This document shows positions 34,451 through 47,510 of a stretch of DNA of 64,000 nt, one piece after another. The DNA comes from Azorinus chamasolen. Lineage: Eukaryota > Mollusca > Bivalvia > Cardiida > Solecurtidae. Position numbers and translations under genes: made by a program. The notes beneath the pieces are model-generated. The model worked only from the letters and a program-made list of their open reading frames with translations. It was not told where the DNA came from and ran no database searches. Within the stretch, counting starts at the first letter, position 1, and the number at the start of each line of letters is the position of its first letter. The DNA lies in NCBI GenBank assembly GCA_963576725.1, contig OY755236.1, forward strand, positions 64,144,636 through 64,208,635, written 5' to 3'.

Positions 34451-34653
34451 TTAACCCTTTACTCCATAGAGATATGTTTTGACACGTTTACAAACAGAAT
34501 AAACCAGATCAGACAGTTCCTGTTATATCTGTCTGATCAGGATTTGCTCTGTTTGCTTATAGAATATCTTAAAATCTGTGTCTGTAATATTTGGCAAACT
34601 AATGTTCATAATGGACGTCATTTGCCGTGGTTATGCATGGAGTAAAGGGTTAA
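34451..34653 (+). mobile_element. Family C MITE
   Basis: TTAACCCTTTACTCC to GGAGTAAAGGGTTAA, heart partly lost. Confidence 0.88.
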
Positions 34654-34738
34654 GGAAACAGCCTTTCAACTTCTAGTACTCTCTGGTGTTTCAAGTAAAG
34701 TTCAAGATTTATATACATTGCTTTTTTGTTATATAGTC

Positions 34739-34970
34739 TTAACCCTTTACTTCCTGAATATTTATGTATGAAATAATGACTGAATATTAATCAGAGTAAA
34801 ATTTAACATGGCATATGAACAGGATTTTTCTGTTGAAACTAGAATCATATCTATATAATTCCTTAAGCAAATAGACCAGACCCTGATCAAGACGGCTCCT
34901 ACAGCAGGAGCCATTTGATCTTGGTTTACTCAAAGGTGTAAAATGGTATTTTTTTAGAGCAAAGGGTTAA
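34739..34970 (-). mobile_element. Family C MITE
   Basis: TTAACCCTTTACTTCC to AGAGCAAAGGGTTAA. Confidence 0.85.
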
Positions 34971-35528
34971 ATTGTGTATGAATTACATGTAAATTAATTT
35001 TGACTCAGAATTATCATATGGTTTGCTTTTACTCCGTCTTATTGCCCATGTCTAATAAAAGCTCAAAATCTAACAGTGTGTTTGTTTTAATGATTGTACA
35101 CATGACTGTTTCTTTGACAAAGAGGATTTATGATCCCATCAATATATGAGCATTGTTGTACCAAAACCAATCTTTAGGCTTTACAAACAGTGTAGAAACA
35201 GACAAGATATTTTAAATGGTCAGGTTCTACACTTTCACAAAACTCAGCAAGCAGTATATGCTATGATGGCTGGAAATCGGTTCAGAATCTGATAAAAATT
35301 CACAATTTTAAAGAAGCAATAGATCTGTATCTACACTTTTAGCAAAGCCTGGAGGTGGTTTTTCATACAGTGGGGCTCATGTGTCCTTGCTACAGCCATT
35401 GTATTGTTACTCATGTTCTTTAATCCTTTCCCTGTTGAATATTTATTGGTTGTCATTTTATTGGAATATGCAACCATTCAGACTATTCACCAGAACAAAC
35501 GGCTTCTGTAGGATCAAGGTCTGCTCCG

Positions 35529-37050
35529 TTAACACATTACCCCCTAGTGACACATTTTTGTGCCTCTATAAAATTCATATTTTGAAACAATTGTGATAAA
35601 TAGAGCATTTGCTCCTAAGGAGCAAATGCTCTATTTATCACTATGGTTTCAGAACTACACAATTCTAAACATTTCCTTTTCTCTAGTTATGTCTCCCCCC
35701 ATATTTATATGGGGGAGACATATTGTTTTCGTGAGAGTTGTCTGTCCGTCCGTCTGTCCGTCTGTCTGTCACACTTTTTGTCCGGACGATAACTTCAATA
35801 TGCCTGATGCCAGTTGATTGAAACTTCATATATGGAAAGAGCATAATGAGAGGAAGTGTCATGCACAAGGTCCATAACTCTGGCTTCACTAATATTGGAG
35901 TTATTGCCCTTTGTAAAAAAAAATCACACTTTTTTGTCCGGACGATAACTCCTATATGGCTCATGCCATTGGATTGAAACTTCATATATGGAAAGATCAT
36001 GATGAGAGGAAGTGTCATGCACAAGGTCCATAACTCTGGCTTCACTAATATTGGAGTTATTGCCCTTTGTAAAAAATATAATTTTTTGTCCGGACAATAA
36101 CTTCAATATGCCTGATGCCAGTTGATTGAAACTTCATATATGGAAAGAGCATAATGAGAGGAAGTGTCATGCAGAAGGTACATAACTCTGGCTTCACTAA
36201 TATAGGAGTTATTGCCCTTTGTAAAAAAAATCACGCTTTTTTGTCCGGATGATAACTTCTATATGGCTCATGCCATTGAATTGAAACTTCATATATGGAA
36301 AGATCATAACGAGAGGAAGTGTCATGCACAAGGTCCATAACTCTGGCTTCACTAATATTGGAGTTATTGCCCTTTGTAAAAAAAATCACAATTTTTTGTC
36401 CGGATGATTACTCCTATGTGACACATGCCATTGGAGTGAAACTTCATACATGTAACGATCATGATAAGAGAAAGTGTCATGCATAAGATCCTTAACTCGA
36501 GCTTCAATAAATTTTAGAGTTATTGCCCCTTGTACATTTGTTTAATTCTTTCTTGTCCGGACGATAACTCCTACATGGCTCTTGCCATCGTATTGAAACT
36601 TCATACATGGAAAGAGCATGATGAGAGAAAGTGTCATGAACAAGGGCCATAATTCTGGCTTCAATAATTTTGGAGTTATTGCCCTTTGTTACATTTTTTG
36701 GCCGATCAATAACTCCTGTTCGACTGATGCTATTGGAATGACATTTTATTTTTGGAAAGAGCATGATGAAAGTAAGTGTCATGCACAAGGGCCATAAATC
36801 TGGTATCAGTATTTTTGGAGTTATTAGCTGTTATCATTTTCTTCTTGAAAAATGTAGTGTGGAAAACGCATAATGAGGGGAAGTATCATTCATCAAGACC
36901 ATAACATTTTTAGTGATTTCCCTTTACATATTGTTTTTCTTAGAGGGGAGACATCCGTTTTTTGGACAAAAACCTCTAGTTAATGCTCCTTTTCAGTAGA
37001 TATATTCAAAGCCGTTGGTTCTAAAAATAGCCTAGGAGAGAATAAGTTAA
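35529..37050 (+). mobile_element. Family A MITE split by a pearl-like element
   Basis: Left part with a perfect hairpin (35529-35688) and right part from CTCTAGTTAATGCTCC (36974) to AATAAGTTAA (37050). Confidence 0.88.
35689..36973 (+). mobile_element. Pearl-like element (ATGTCTCCCC type) flanked by CTCTAGTT direct repeats
   Basis: 5' stem-loop ATGTCTCCCCCCATAT with ATATGGGGGAGACAT, a CCGTCCGTCTGTCCGT tract, about seven core units of about 155 bp (TTGTCCGGACGATAACT at 35777, 35935, 36088 and on), 3' GGGGAGACAT then the hairpin TCCGTTTTTTGGA. CTCTAGTT stands at both borders (35681-35688, 36974-36981); MITE A has it once. Confidence 0.85.
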
Positions 37051-37192
37051 GAGTGTTTGCTTATCTGTTACAAATCTGGTTATCTTCTAGATGAATTTGC
37101 CATTGCATATACATGTAGTTTTATACAAGAATGAAATTAATACAGGTTATTCATAGTAGGCAGTCTTACATGAACATGTATCTGGCAATGGA

Positions 37193-37438
37193 TTAACCCT
37201 TTCCTTGTTCTGCAATCATGTAAGAATTGATGATATCATGAATATTTATCAGCTCAATTTTTATAATATAAACTTTTCAAGGGGATTTTTTTGCCTTGAC
37301 AAAAACTGTAGAATCATATCTATATCATGTCAAAAGCAAACAGAGCAGACCCTGATCAGATGGCTCCTATAGGAGACATCTTATCTGGGTCTACTCTGCA
37401 AATGCATGACAAAACATTTATATGAAGGAAAGGGTTAA
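37193..37438 (-). mobile_element. Family B/C MITE
   Basis: TTAACCCTTTCCTTG to GAAGGAAAGGGTTAA, heart GATGGCTCCTATAGGAGAC. Confidence 0.88.
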
Positions 37439-39868
37439 TATTTAGTGTATCAAGGGAGACGATTCAATCAGGAATGTCAGATGTTGCTGTATCTATAGTT
37501 TCCCACATGAGAACAGATCTGATAGCTTTTTGCTTGCATAACCAGCCACCGTGTTCAAACTCCTTAACACATTTGCAGACCCAGATAAAATGGCTCATAT
37601 AGTATCCGTCTTATCAGGGTCTGCTGGGTTTGCTCATGAAATTATACAGATTTGATTCTACGGTTTCTTCAATATCAAAACATCCAATGTTCATTGTGAT
37701 ATACATGGTGTACCATCATAAAAATCTAGATAATGAATACTCACAATGTCATTATTTCTTACATGAATATTAATTAGGTTCTACACTTATTGCAAAGCTA
37801 TAAGATTAAGATGACTTCTGATCAGATTCTGCTCTGTTTGCTCATGAAATAATTTAGATCATGTTCTATAGTCAAAACATCCTCTGTTCATCTTGAAATG
37901 TTCTTATCAAAATTAATGTTCTTATTACACGTCATATTGGTGATCATACTTGAATGTTTGTCCTTGAATGAACCACTGCAGTGCACAGAAAAACCTCTAA
38001 AGTCTTTCTCCACCTATAATTAGCTGGACGTTGTGATATGACTGAAATACATGTATGTACTGTTAAAGCGACGTAAAATCCCAATACAAACAAAACCCTT
38101 TGTTAACAGTCAACAAAGGTAAGGAAAGAAAACTTCTTTGATACCTACTACATGTACTATCTTGATGAATATTCACAATGTCATGCTCATTTACATAAAA
38201 GTTCATAGGGTTCAACATTTTTAGACGCCCACCTAATAAAGGTGGTCGTATATTGGCGTGGCCCTGTCCGTCCGTCCGTTCGTTCGTTCGTTCATCCGTC
38301 AACATTTTGTTTGTCCGCAGTTTTCTCGGAAAACTGTTTGACAGATATTAATGAAACTTCACACAAATGTTTAATTTATCAAGATCTGAAGCTGAGTTGA
38401 TTCTGAGGTTCATTTGATTTTTCGTTTCAGAGTTATGGCCATTGTCCTTAAAAAATGCAAATAGTTTGTCCGCTGTTTTCTGGGAAAACTATATGAGAGA
38501 TATTAATGAAACTTCACACAAATGTTTAATGCATCAAGATCTGAAGCTGAGTCGATTCTGAGGTTCATTTGATATGTGGTTTCGGAGTTATGGTCCTTTT
38601 ACTTAAAAAATAATGTAAATACATGTACATGCAAATAATTTGTCCGCTGTTTTCTGGGAAAACTATTTGAGAGATATTAATGAAACTTCACACAAATTTT
38701 TAATGCATCAAGATCTGAAGCTGAGTTGATTCTGAGGATTATTTGATTTTTCGTTTTAGAGTTATGGCCCTTGTCCTTAAAAAATAATGCAATACATGCA
38801 AATAGTTTGTCCGCTGTTTTCTGGGAAAACTGTTTGAGAGATATTAATGAAACTTCACACAAATGTTTAATGCATCAAGATCTGAAGCTGAGTCGATTCT
38901 GAGGTTCATTTGATTTTTCGTTTCAGAGTTATGGCCCTTTTACTTAAAAAATAATGCAAATATATGCATATAGTTTGTCCGCTGTTTTCTGGTAAAACTA
39001 TATGAGAGATATTAATGAAACTTCACACAAATATTTAATGCATCAAGATCTGAAACTGAGTCAATTCTGAGGTTTATTTGATTTGTCGTTTCGGATTTAT
39101 GGCCCTTTTACTTAAAAAATAATGTAAATACATGCAAATAGTTTGTCCGCTGTTTTCTGGGAAAACCATTTGAGAGATATTAATAAAACTTCACACAAAT
39201 GTTTAATGCATCAAGATCTGAAGCTGAGTCAATTCTGAGGTTCATTTGATTTTTCGTTTCAGAGTTATGGCCCTTTTACTTAAAAAATAATGCAAATATA
39301 TGCATATAGTTTGTCAGCTGTTTCCTGGGAAAACTGTTTGACAGATATTAATGAAACTTCACACACATGTTTAATGCATCAAGACCTGAAGCTAAGTCAA
39401 TTCTGAGGTTCATTTGATTTGTTGTTTCGGAGTTATGGCCCTTGCACTTAAAAGAAATAATGCAAATCTATGCAAATATATATGAGGATGGCCATAACTT
39501 TTTCATTTGAAATGATATTTACTTCATTTTTTTTTTATATGGTTAAACCTTAATATGAATTTTCACATATATTGCGGGGTGTTTGGTAAGTTATTTTATT
39601 CTAAAGTTATGGTCCTTGAACTTTGTGTGTTTGTTGCTTTGTTTGTTGGTCAGCTTTTAGTTTGTCTCTTGTTTTCTGGGAAAACTATCAAAATGATATA
39701 AATGAAACTTAACAGAAATGTTTTAAGCAACAAATTCTGAAGCTGGGTTTATTTTTAGGTTCATTCATTTTGGTTTTACAGAGTTATGGCCGTTGCACTT
39801 TTCAAAAATCTGCAAATATGAGGATTAGCTGTAACTTTTTTATTTAATAAGTTATTCACTTCATTTTT

Positions 39869-42800
39869 AGCTCACCTGGCACAAAGTGCCAAGGTGAGCT
39901 ATTGGGATGATCCTATGTCCGGCGTCCGGCGTCTTGCGTATGTGCGTATGTGCGTCGTGCGTACGTGCGGGCGTCAACAATTTACTTAAACATCTTCTTC
40001 TCGGGAACTACAAAGCCAAGAGCTTTGATATTTGGTATGTAGTATGATACAATGGTCCTCTACAAAGATTGTTCAAATTATGTCCCCCGGGCCAAAAATG
40101 GCCCCGCCCCAGGGCTTATCAGATTTTCATAGGAAAATCTTTAAAAATCATCTTCTCTGAAAATGTAAGGCATAGACCTTTGGTATTTGGTATGTAGCAT
40201 CATCTAATGGTCCTCTACTAAGATTGTTCAAATTATGACCCCCAGGACAAAAATGGCCCCGCCCCAGGGCTTATCAGTTTTTCATAGGAAAATCTTTAAA
40301 AATCTTCTTCTCTGAAACTGTAAGGCATAGACCTTTGATATTTCGTATGTAGCATCATCTAATGGTCCTCTACTAAGATTGTTCAAATTATGACCCCTGG
40401 GCCAAAAATGGCCCCACCCCGGGGCTTATCAGCTTTTCATAGGAAAATCTTTAAAAATCTTCTTCTCTGAAAATGTAAGGAATAGACCTTTGGTATTTGG
40501 TATGTAGCATTATCTAATGGTCCTCTACTAAGATTGTTCAAATTATGACCCCCAGGACAAGAATGGCCCCGCCCCAGGGCTGATCAGTTTTTCATAGGAA
40601 AATCTTGAAGAAATCATCTTCTCTGAAACTGTAAGGCATAGACCTTTGATATTTGGTATGTAGCATGATCTAATGGTCCTCTACTAAGATTTTTCAAATT
40701 ATGACCCCTGGGCCAAATATGGCCCCGCCCCGGGGCTTATCAGTTTTTCATAGGAAAATCTTTAAATATATTCTTCTCTAAAATTATAAGGTATAGACCT
40801 TTGATATTTGGTATGTAGCATTATTTAATCGTCCTCTACTAAGATTATTCAAAATATGACCCCGGACCAAAAATGGCCCCGCCCAAGGGCTTATCAGTTT
40901 TTCATAGGAAAATCTTTAAAAATCTTCTCCTCCAGAACTGTAAGGTCTAGGCCCTTGCTATTTGGTATGTAGCATCATCTAATGGTTTTCTACCAAGATT
41001 ATTCAAATTATTACCCCTGGGTCAAAAATGGCCCTGCCCTGGGGCTTATCAGTTTTTCATATGAAAAGCTTTAAGAATCTTTTTCTCCAAAACTGTAAGG
41101 CAGAGACCTTTAATATTTGGTATGTAGCGCTATCTAATAGTTTTCTACCAAGGTTGTTCAAATTATGTCCCCTGGGTTGAAAACTTCCCCGCCCAGGGGC
41201 ATATCAGTTTTTAGCTCACCAGAGCACAAAGTGCTCAGGGTGAGCTTTTGTGATTGCCTGATGTCCGTCGTCCGTCGGCGTGCATCGTCCGTCGTCTGTC
41301 GTGCGTCGTCAGTCGTCAACAATTTGAACATTTAAAAATCTTCTCCTCTGAATCTACAGGGTTCTCAGCTTTCATCTTTGGCACATAGTATCATCATTAG
41401 GTCCTCTACAAAAGTTATATAAATTATGGCCCTGGGGTCAAAATTGGCCCCGCCCCAGGGGTGGACAGTTTTCAATAGAAACAAATAGTAAAACTTTGAA
41501 AATCTTCTCCTCTGAAACCAGAAGGTTCTCAGCTTTCATATTTGGCACATAGCATCATGTTCAGGTCCTCTACAAAAGTTATATAAATGATGGCCCTGGG
41601 GTCAAAATTGGCCCCGCCCCAGGGGTGGGCAGTTTTCAATAGAAACTAATAGTGAAATCTTTGAAAATCTTCTTCTCTGAAACTGGAAGGCTCTCAGCTT
41701 TCATATTTTGCACATAGCATCATGTTCAGGTCCTCTACAAAAGTTTATAAATTATTGCCCTGGGGTCAAAATTGACCCCGCCCCAGGGGTGGGCAGTTTT
41801 CAATAGAAACAAATAGTGAAATCTTTGAAAATCTTCTTCTCTGAAACTGGAAGGCTCCTAGCTTTCATATTTGGCACATAGCATCATGTTCAGGACCTCT
41901 ACAAAAGTTATATAAATTATGCCCCTGGGGTTAAAATTGGCCCCGCCCCAGGGGTGGGCAGTTTTCAATAGAAACAAATAGTGAAATCTTTGAAAATCTT
42001 CTTCTCTGAAACTGGAAGGCTCTCAGCTTTGATATTTGGCACAGAGCATCATGTTCAGGTCCTCTACAAAAGATATATAAATTATGGCCCCAGGGTCAGA
42101 ATTGGCCCCCACCCCAGGGTGGGCAGTTTTCAATAGAAAAAAATAGTGAAATCTTTGAAAATCTTCTACTCTGAAACTGGAAGGCTCTCAGCTTTCATAT
42201 TTGGCACAGAGCATCATGTTCAGGTGCTCTACAAAAGTTATATAAATTATGCCCCTGGGGTCATAATTGGCCCCGCCCCAGGGGTGGGCAGTTTTCAATA
42301 GAAACAAATAGTGAAGTCTTTGAAAATCTTCTTGTCTGAAACTGGAAGGCTCTCAGCTTTCATATTTGGCATAGAGCATTATGTTCAGGTCCTCTACAAA
42401 AGTTATATAAATTATGGCCCTGGGGTCAAAATTGGCCCCGCCCCAGGGGTGGGCAGTTTTCAATAGAAATAAATAGTGAAATCTTTGAAAATCTTCTTCT
42501 CTGAAACTGGAAGGCTCTCAGCTTTGATATTTGGCGCAGAGCATCATGTTCAGGTTCTCTTCAAAACTTATATAAATAATGGCCCCGGGGTCAAAGTTGG
42601 ACCAGCCCCAGTGGTGGGCAGTTTTCAATAGAAACAAATAGTGAATTCTTTGAATATCTTCTTCTCTGATACTGAGAGGTTCTCAGCTTTCATTCTTTGC
42701 ACATAGCATCATGTTCAGGTACTCTACAAAAGTTATATAAATTATGCCCCTGGGGTAAAAATTGGCCACGTCCCAGGGATAGCCAGTTTTCAACAGAAAC

Positions 42801-43397
42801 ATATAGTGAAAACTTTGAAAATCTTTTTCTCTGAAACTGGAAGGTTCTCAGCTTTCATATTTGGCACATAGCATCATGTTCAGGTCCTCTACAAAACTTA
42901 TTTAAATCGTGCCTCTTGGGTCAAAATTAGCCCAGCCCCATGGCAGGCTAGTTTTCTATAGAAACATATAGTTAAAACTTTGAAAATTTTCTCCCCTGAT
43001 TGTCTGGTGAGCGCTTCAGGGCCATTCTGGCCCTCTTGTTTATAGGAAAGTTTTTAAAAATCTTCTCTTAAAAATCTTTAAAAGTCTTCTCTGAACTTGT
43101 AAGGCATAGACCTTAGATATTTGGTATGTTGCATTGTCTAATAGTCCTCTACCAAGATTTTCAAATTATGAACCCCGGATCAAAATTGACCCCGCCCTGG
43201 GGCTTAACAGTTTTTCATAGGAAAATCTTTAAAATATCTCCTCCTCCGAATCTGTATGGTCTAGACTCTTTATATTTAGTATGTAGCATCATCTGATGGT
43301 TTTCTACCAAGATTTTTCAAATTATGCAATCTGTCAATGAAATCATTAATCTGTTACGAACAGGTGAGCGATTAAGGGCCATCATGGCCCTCTTGTT
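39869..43397 (+). mobile_element. Middle pearl-like element (AGCTCACCTGG type)
   Basis: 5' stem-loop AGCTCACCTGGCAC-AAA-GTGCC with AGGTGAGCT, a CCGGCGTCCGGCGTC tract, about eight units near 153 bp (GGTATGTAGCATCATCTAAT), interrupted at 41213-43041, 3' AGGTGAGC, GGGCCATCATGGCCC, TCTTGTTT. Confidence 0.9.
41213..43041 (+). mobile_element. Inner pearl-like element (AGCTCACCAGAGC type), about ten 165-bp units
   Basis: Stem-loop, CGTCCGTCGT tract, then units at near-165-bp spacing (CTTTGAAAATCTTCT at 41494, 41659, 41823 and on) and the 3' TGGTGAGC, GGGCCATTCTGGCCC, TCTTGTTT. It is the same family as 27201-29056 and 32486-34182 but without MITE cargo. Confidence 0.92.
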
Positions 43398-43662
43398 TTT
43401 AAAAATAGTATCACCTTAATATGGAAATCAAGATCTGAAGCACAGATTAGAAAATGTCAACACTTATAAGGCATGTTGAATCAGAGAAAGTTTGCAAGTG
43501 GGCGTATTATGTACCGTATGCGGTACTCTTGTTTGTTTGTACAGCAGGGATCAAATACAAGTTTTCTCTATCTAATGATCCCTGTAGGCCTTTTAACATG
43601 CATGCCCTGGCATTTGAAAGTAGTGTAGACTAGATCAGTGGGCTCCTAGAATGATCAGAGCC

Positions 43663-43918
43663 AGGGCCCGTACTTACGAAACACCGAGTCTGAAACTCAG
43701 AATCAAGACTCAGAATGGAAACTACTGTCGGATAAAGGCATCCCATCTACGGCCCCTAACCTATTATTCTCTATGTTTTGATCAACTTAGGAAATGAATA
43801 TGCCAATATAAGCTGTAAAAGTCATTCCATTTTGCCGAGTCATGGTTGAGATTTTGGCATATTCAGTTTGAGTTTTGAGTCTAAGTTTCAGACTCGGCGT
43901 GTTGTGAATATGGGCCCT
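43663..43918. mobile_element. Foldback MITE with AGGGCCCGTA ends
   Basis: AGGGCCCGTACTTACGAAAC and the inverted CACCGAGTCTGAAACT arm mirror AGTTTCAGACTCGGCGTG and ATATGGGCCCT at the right. 256 bp, no target duplication recognised. Confidence 0.75.
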
Positions 43919-44029
43919 GCACTGCTTGTCATTTAAAATCCTCTAGCAAGTTTAACTCTTTTATACTCTGTGGACGTTGAAAGAATTAGTGTGAATGCAT
44001 CATGAGCCATATGAAGATACTATATCTAT

Positions 44030-44272
44030 CCAAAGTAATTGGGTTTTTATGTACAAAATAATGGCATCATGAATATTACTTGGATTAAATTTTACAATGG
44101 CATTATGTACACATGACGTTTTAGCCATGACAGAAACTGTAGAATCATATCTATATTATTTCATAAGCAAACAGAGCAGACCCTGATCAAACTGCTCCTA
44201 TAGGAGCCATATGATCTGGGTCTGCTATGTTTGCAAAGGCGTAGAAAGCCGTATTTATTGGATAAAGGGTTA
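44030..44272 (-). mobile_element. Family C MITE, diverged left end
   Basis: ATGAATATTACTTGGATTAA, heart CTGCTCCTATAGGAGCCAT, end GATAAAGGGTTAA. Confidence 0.75.
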
Positions 44273-44464
44273 AGCCGAATAAGTCAAATGCAATTCAGAC
44301 TGACATAGTACTTAACATATAGTGTAAGATCTTGCTGTTCCTTCACTATTTGCCGAAGTTAAGCGGTCTGTTACATGTACTTAGGATAATAAGGGCATGA
44401 TCCAGTGTCATTGAAAAGGTTGTTAGAATAAGATGTAAGGTAATTAAATGTATATATAGGGTAC

Positions 44465-44713
44465 TTAATCCCTTCCTTGTTCTTTGTTTATTCCAAATTT
44501 CAATACCTACTGAATATTTATGGACAAAATAGTTATTATGAAATATGGAAGGTGGAACATTGTAGCGATTTTAGAAACTAAAGACACATATCTATCAAAT
44601 TCCATTAGCAAACAGAGCAGACCCTGATCAGACAGCTCCTCTAGGAGCTGTCTGATCTGGGTCTACTCTGTTTGCAAATGTGTGAAAAAAGGTTGATATG
44701 CTGGACAGGGTTA
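44465..44713 (+). mobile_element. Family B MITE, complete
   Basis: TTAATCCCTTCCTTG to GACAGGGTTAA, heart GACAGCTCCTCTAGGAGCTGTC. Confidence 0.9.
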
Positions 44714-44983
44714 AAGGGTAGTCCTTCGTTAGCTATTATCATACTTTACAGGTTTGAATAGGTCAGGAATGGACATTTTGAATAAGACTAGACCAATTTT
44801 GATTTGACATTTATTTTCTGAATTGTAAAAGTAATCAGTATAGAATATACAGATAATATGATAATAATCAAGTAAGTAAACCTTGCAATACCTGATATGT
44901 GCTGGAAAATGCTTTATGCCATGACTAATCCTTTAACACTTTACTCCATGAATATTCATGTAAGAAATAATATTAATTAAGAT

Positions 44984-45263
44984 TACCGTAAAATCTGTAA
45001 TGGGGGCCCATACCCTAATAAAGGAAATTTGAGCTGGTCACTAGTATCCGATATCCATTTTCCAGTAATAACAAATTATAACACTTCCAAAAAATGTATC
45101 TTAACCTTTAAATTAAAACCAATTCAGAGAGTGCTCAGACTGTCAGGTCAACTGCAGTCATATTTTGTACAGAGGAGTTAAAGGGAAAATAGTATTCTAA
45201 TTAAGGCCCCCACTTTACAAAATGTATTGCCCACGGGAGCCGCTGTTACAGATTTTATGGTAA
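44984..45263. mobile_element. TIR element (TTACCGTAAAATCTGTAA ends) inside a family C MITE
   Basis: TTACCGTAAAATCTGTAA at the left matches TTACAGATTTTATGGTAA at the right in inverted orientation; GGGGGCCCAT and GGGCCCCCAC-like words follow inward. About 280 bp, non-coding. The host MITE arms surround it. Confidence 0.7.
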
Positions 45264-45289
45264 TTGCTATAACAGCACATGGGCACATG

Positions 45290-47375
45290 AATTTTGGCCA
45301 TGACAGAAACTGTAGAATTATATTTTTATTATTTCAGAAGGCTCCTACAGGAGCTGTCTGATCTGGGTCTACTCTGTTTGCAAAGGGGTAGAAAGGAGTA
45401 TTTATGGTAGAACCAGATCAGATAGCCCATGTAGGAGCTGTGTGATCAGTGTCTGCTCTGTTTGTTTATGAAATTATAAGAGATCTGACTACAGTTTCTA
45501 CCAGTTCCAAAATTCATGTGAACATTATAAGAAGTCTGCTAATAATTATTCATGATATCATATTTACATGAATATTCAACAGGTACATGAATATTCTATG
45601 AGTCTATACTGTTTGCAAAATTTCCTGCATTCAGATGGTTTAACATATGTCTCTATCAGTTGTCAATAGTTTTACTTTGTAGCTAAGAGAATATCATATC
45701 TAATTTTATATAATTATAGGATATAGTCTTGTTTAACCCATTACTAGATATGCTAATCTTAATGCCTTTGCCAACACAGTAGAGCCAGATCAGAGAGCTG
45801 TACGAGCTCCTAGGGGATAGTTTTGCATTACTAGCATCTGCAGGACATGCATGCATTGGCTTTTGTTAACAATGTAGACCCAGATTACTCCATTAATACC
45901 CCTTTCTATGCCTTTGCAAACAGAGTAGACCCTGTAGGAGCCATCTGATCGGCTCTATTTGCTTATGAAATAATATAGATTATAAATATGATTCTGTACT
46001 TTCTGCCAGTCAAAAATTGCCATTATTAATTTGCCATTAAAAAATCATCAAATTCCTATTTATTATGGTAGTATTTCTTACATGAATATTCATGAAGTAA
46101 AGGGTTAAATGTGGCAACAAATCGGTTTAAACAGTTTGTCAAATTCTATTAGCAAACAGAGCAGACCCTGATCAGACGGCTCCTATAGGAGCCGTCTGAT
46201 CTGGGTCTACTCTGTTTGCAAGTGAGTGAAAACACGTTTATATGAGGGAAAGGGTTAAACAGTTTGTCATGCCAAGTCCAAATAACTAAAAATGCACTGA
46301 TGGAATGCAAACAGTGCAGATGTGATGAAAGCTGATCAGATATTGCAGTATAACTCTACTCCATGAATATTCATGTATGAAACAATTGCACAATGAATAT
46401 TAATTAGATTAATTGATATGTATATGTGTAATAGCATATGGACACTGGAATTGTTGGCCATGGTAGAACGTGTAGAATCATATCTATACTCTATCATACG
46501 CAAACAGAGCAGATCCTGATCAGAAGGCTCCTACAGGACCTGTCTGGTATGGGTATACTCAGTTTGAGAGGCAAATAAAGGGGCATATTTATGGCCCTTC
46601 ATTTCCTCATGCAAATGCTTTTACATGCCTTTGCAAACAGTGTAGACAGAGATCAGACAGCTCCTGTAGGAGCTGTCTGATCAGGGTCTCCTCTGTTTGC
46701 TTATGGAATTATATAGATCTGATCCTTATGGAATATGTCTGATTCTATGTCTCTTTAAAATTTACAATATAAAACTTAAGTTGCGGGTAATGAATATTCA
46801 TGAAGTGAACAATTAACACATAAATGTTTGTCAGGGAAAGGGTTAATCCATACTTGATAGAGATTAATCTATAATTAGTCCTGCATTTGCATAACGAGTA
46901 GATCAAGATCTGACAGATCATGTAAGAACTGTTTGACCAGGGTCTGCTCTGTTTGCATATAAAATAATACAGATTGGAGTCTACAGGTTCTGAAATGGTA
47001 AAAAACCAACATGTCATTATACAAATATCAGATTATTTATATACTTATACTATCATTATTTCCTACATGAATGTTCACAGATGAAGGGTAAAGCATAGTG
47101 GCTTATCTGGTTCTACACTGTTTGAAAAGTTTGACACTTCCCCTGATCCATATTTAGTCCAAATTTTATTTCCTAGTGAATATTCATGAACAAAGTAGCT
47201 GCATGTATAATAAAATATGTTAGGCGGAGTATTGTAACCATTTCAGAAACAAAAGAATCAGATCTATCAAATTCCATTAGCAAACAAAGCAGACCCTGAT
47301 CAGACGGCTCCTAGATCTAGGCCTACTCTGTTTGCAAATGTGTGAAAATGTGTTTATATGAAGGTAAGGGTTAGA
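45290..47375. mobile_element. Cluster of at least seven family B/C MITEs, intact and broken
   Basis: Cores are visible at about 45345, 45425, 45930, 46170 (GACGGCTCCTATAGGAGCCGTC, perfect), 46535, 46665 and 47306. Only a few keep both TTAA ends (for example the right end AAAGGGTTAA near 46257). No gene in the cluster. Confidence 0.75.
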
Positions 47376-47510
47376 TTTTGCACACAGTAGGCTTCATTTT
47401 GTCTAAGTAAAGTGTGAGACTGGATCCTGATGAGAAACTGAGTTACTCCAGATATCATCCAGATCCAAACTGTTTACAAAACTGTAACATGAACTGTATC
47501 ATCATTTGCT

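Larger units (their letters stand above)
38223..43534 (+). mobile_element. Outer pearl-like element (AGACGCCCACC type) holding two nested ones
   Basis: 5' ACGCCCACCTAATAAAGGTGG, (CCGT)n/(CGTT)n tract at 38267-38291, about eight core units near 170 bp (TTTGTCCGCTGTTTTCTGG at 38466, 38639, 38805 and on). Interrupted at 39868; it resumes at about 43398 and ends GTGGGCGT, hairpin GTACCGTATGCGGTAC, TCTTGTTT. Confidence 0.88.

Noticed and set aside
35683..36788. Minus-strand open frames of 94-120 codons with similar repeated peptides
   Set aside because: They are translations of the about 155-bp core units of a pearl-like element.
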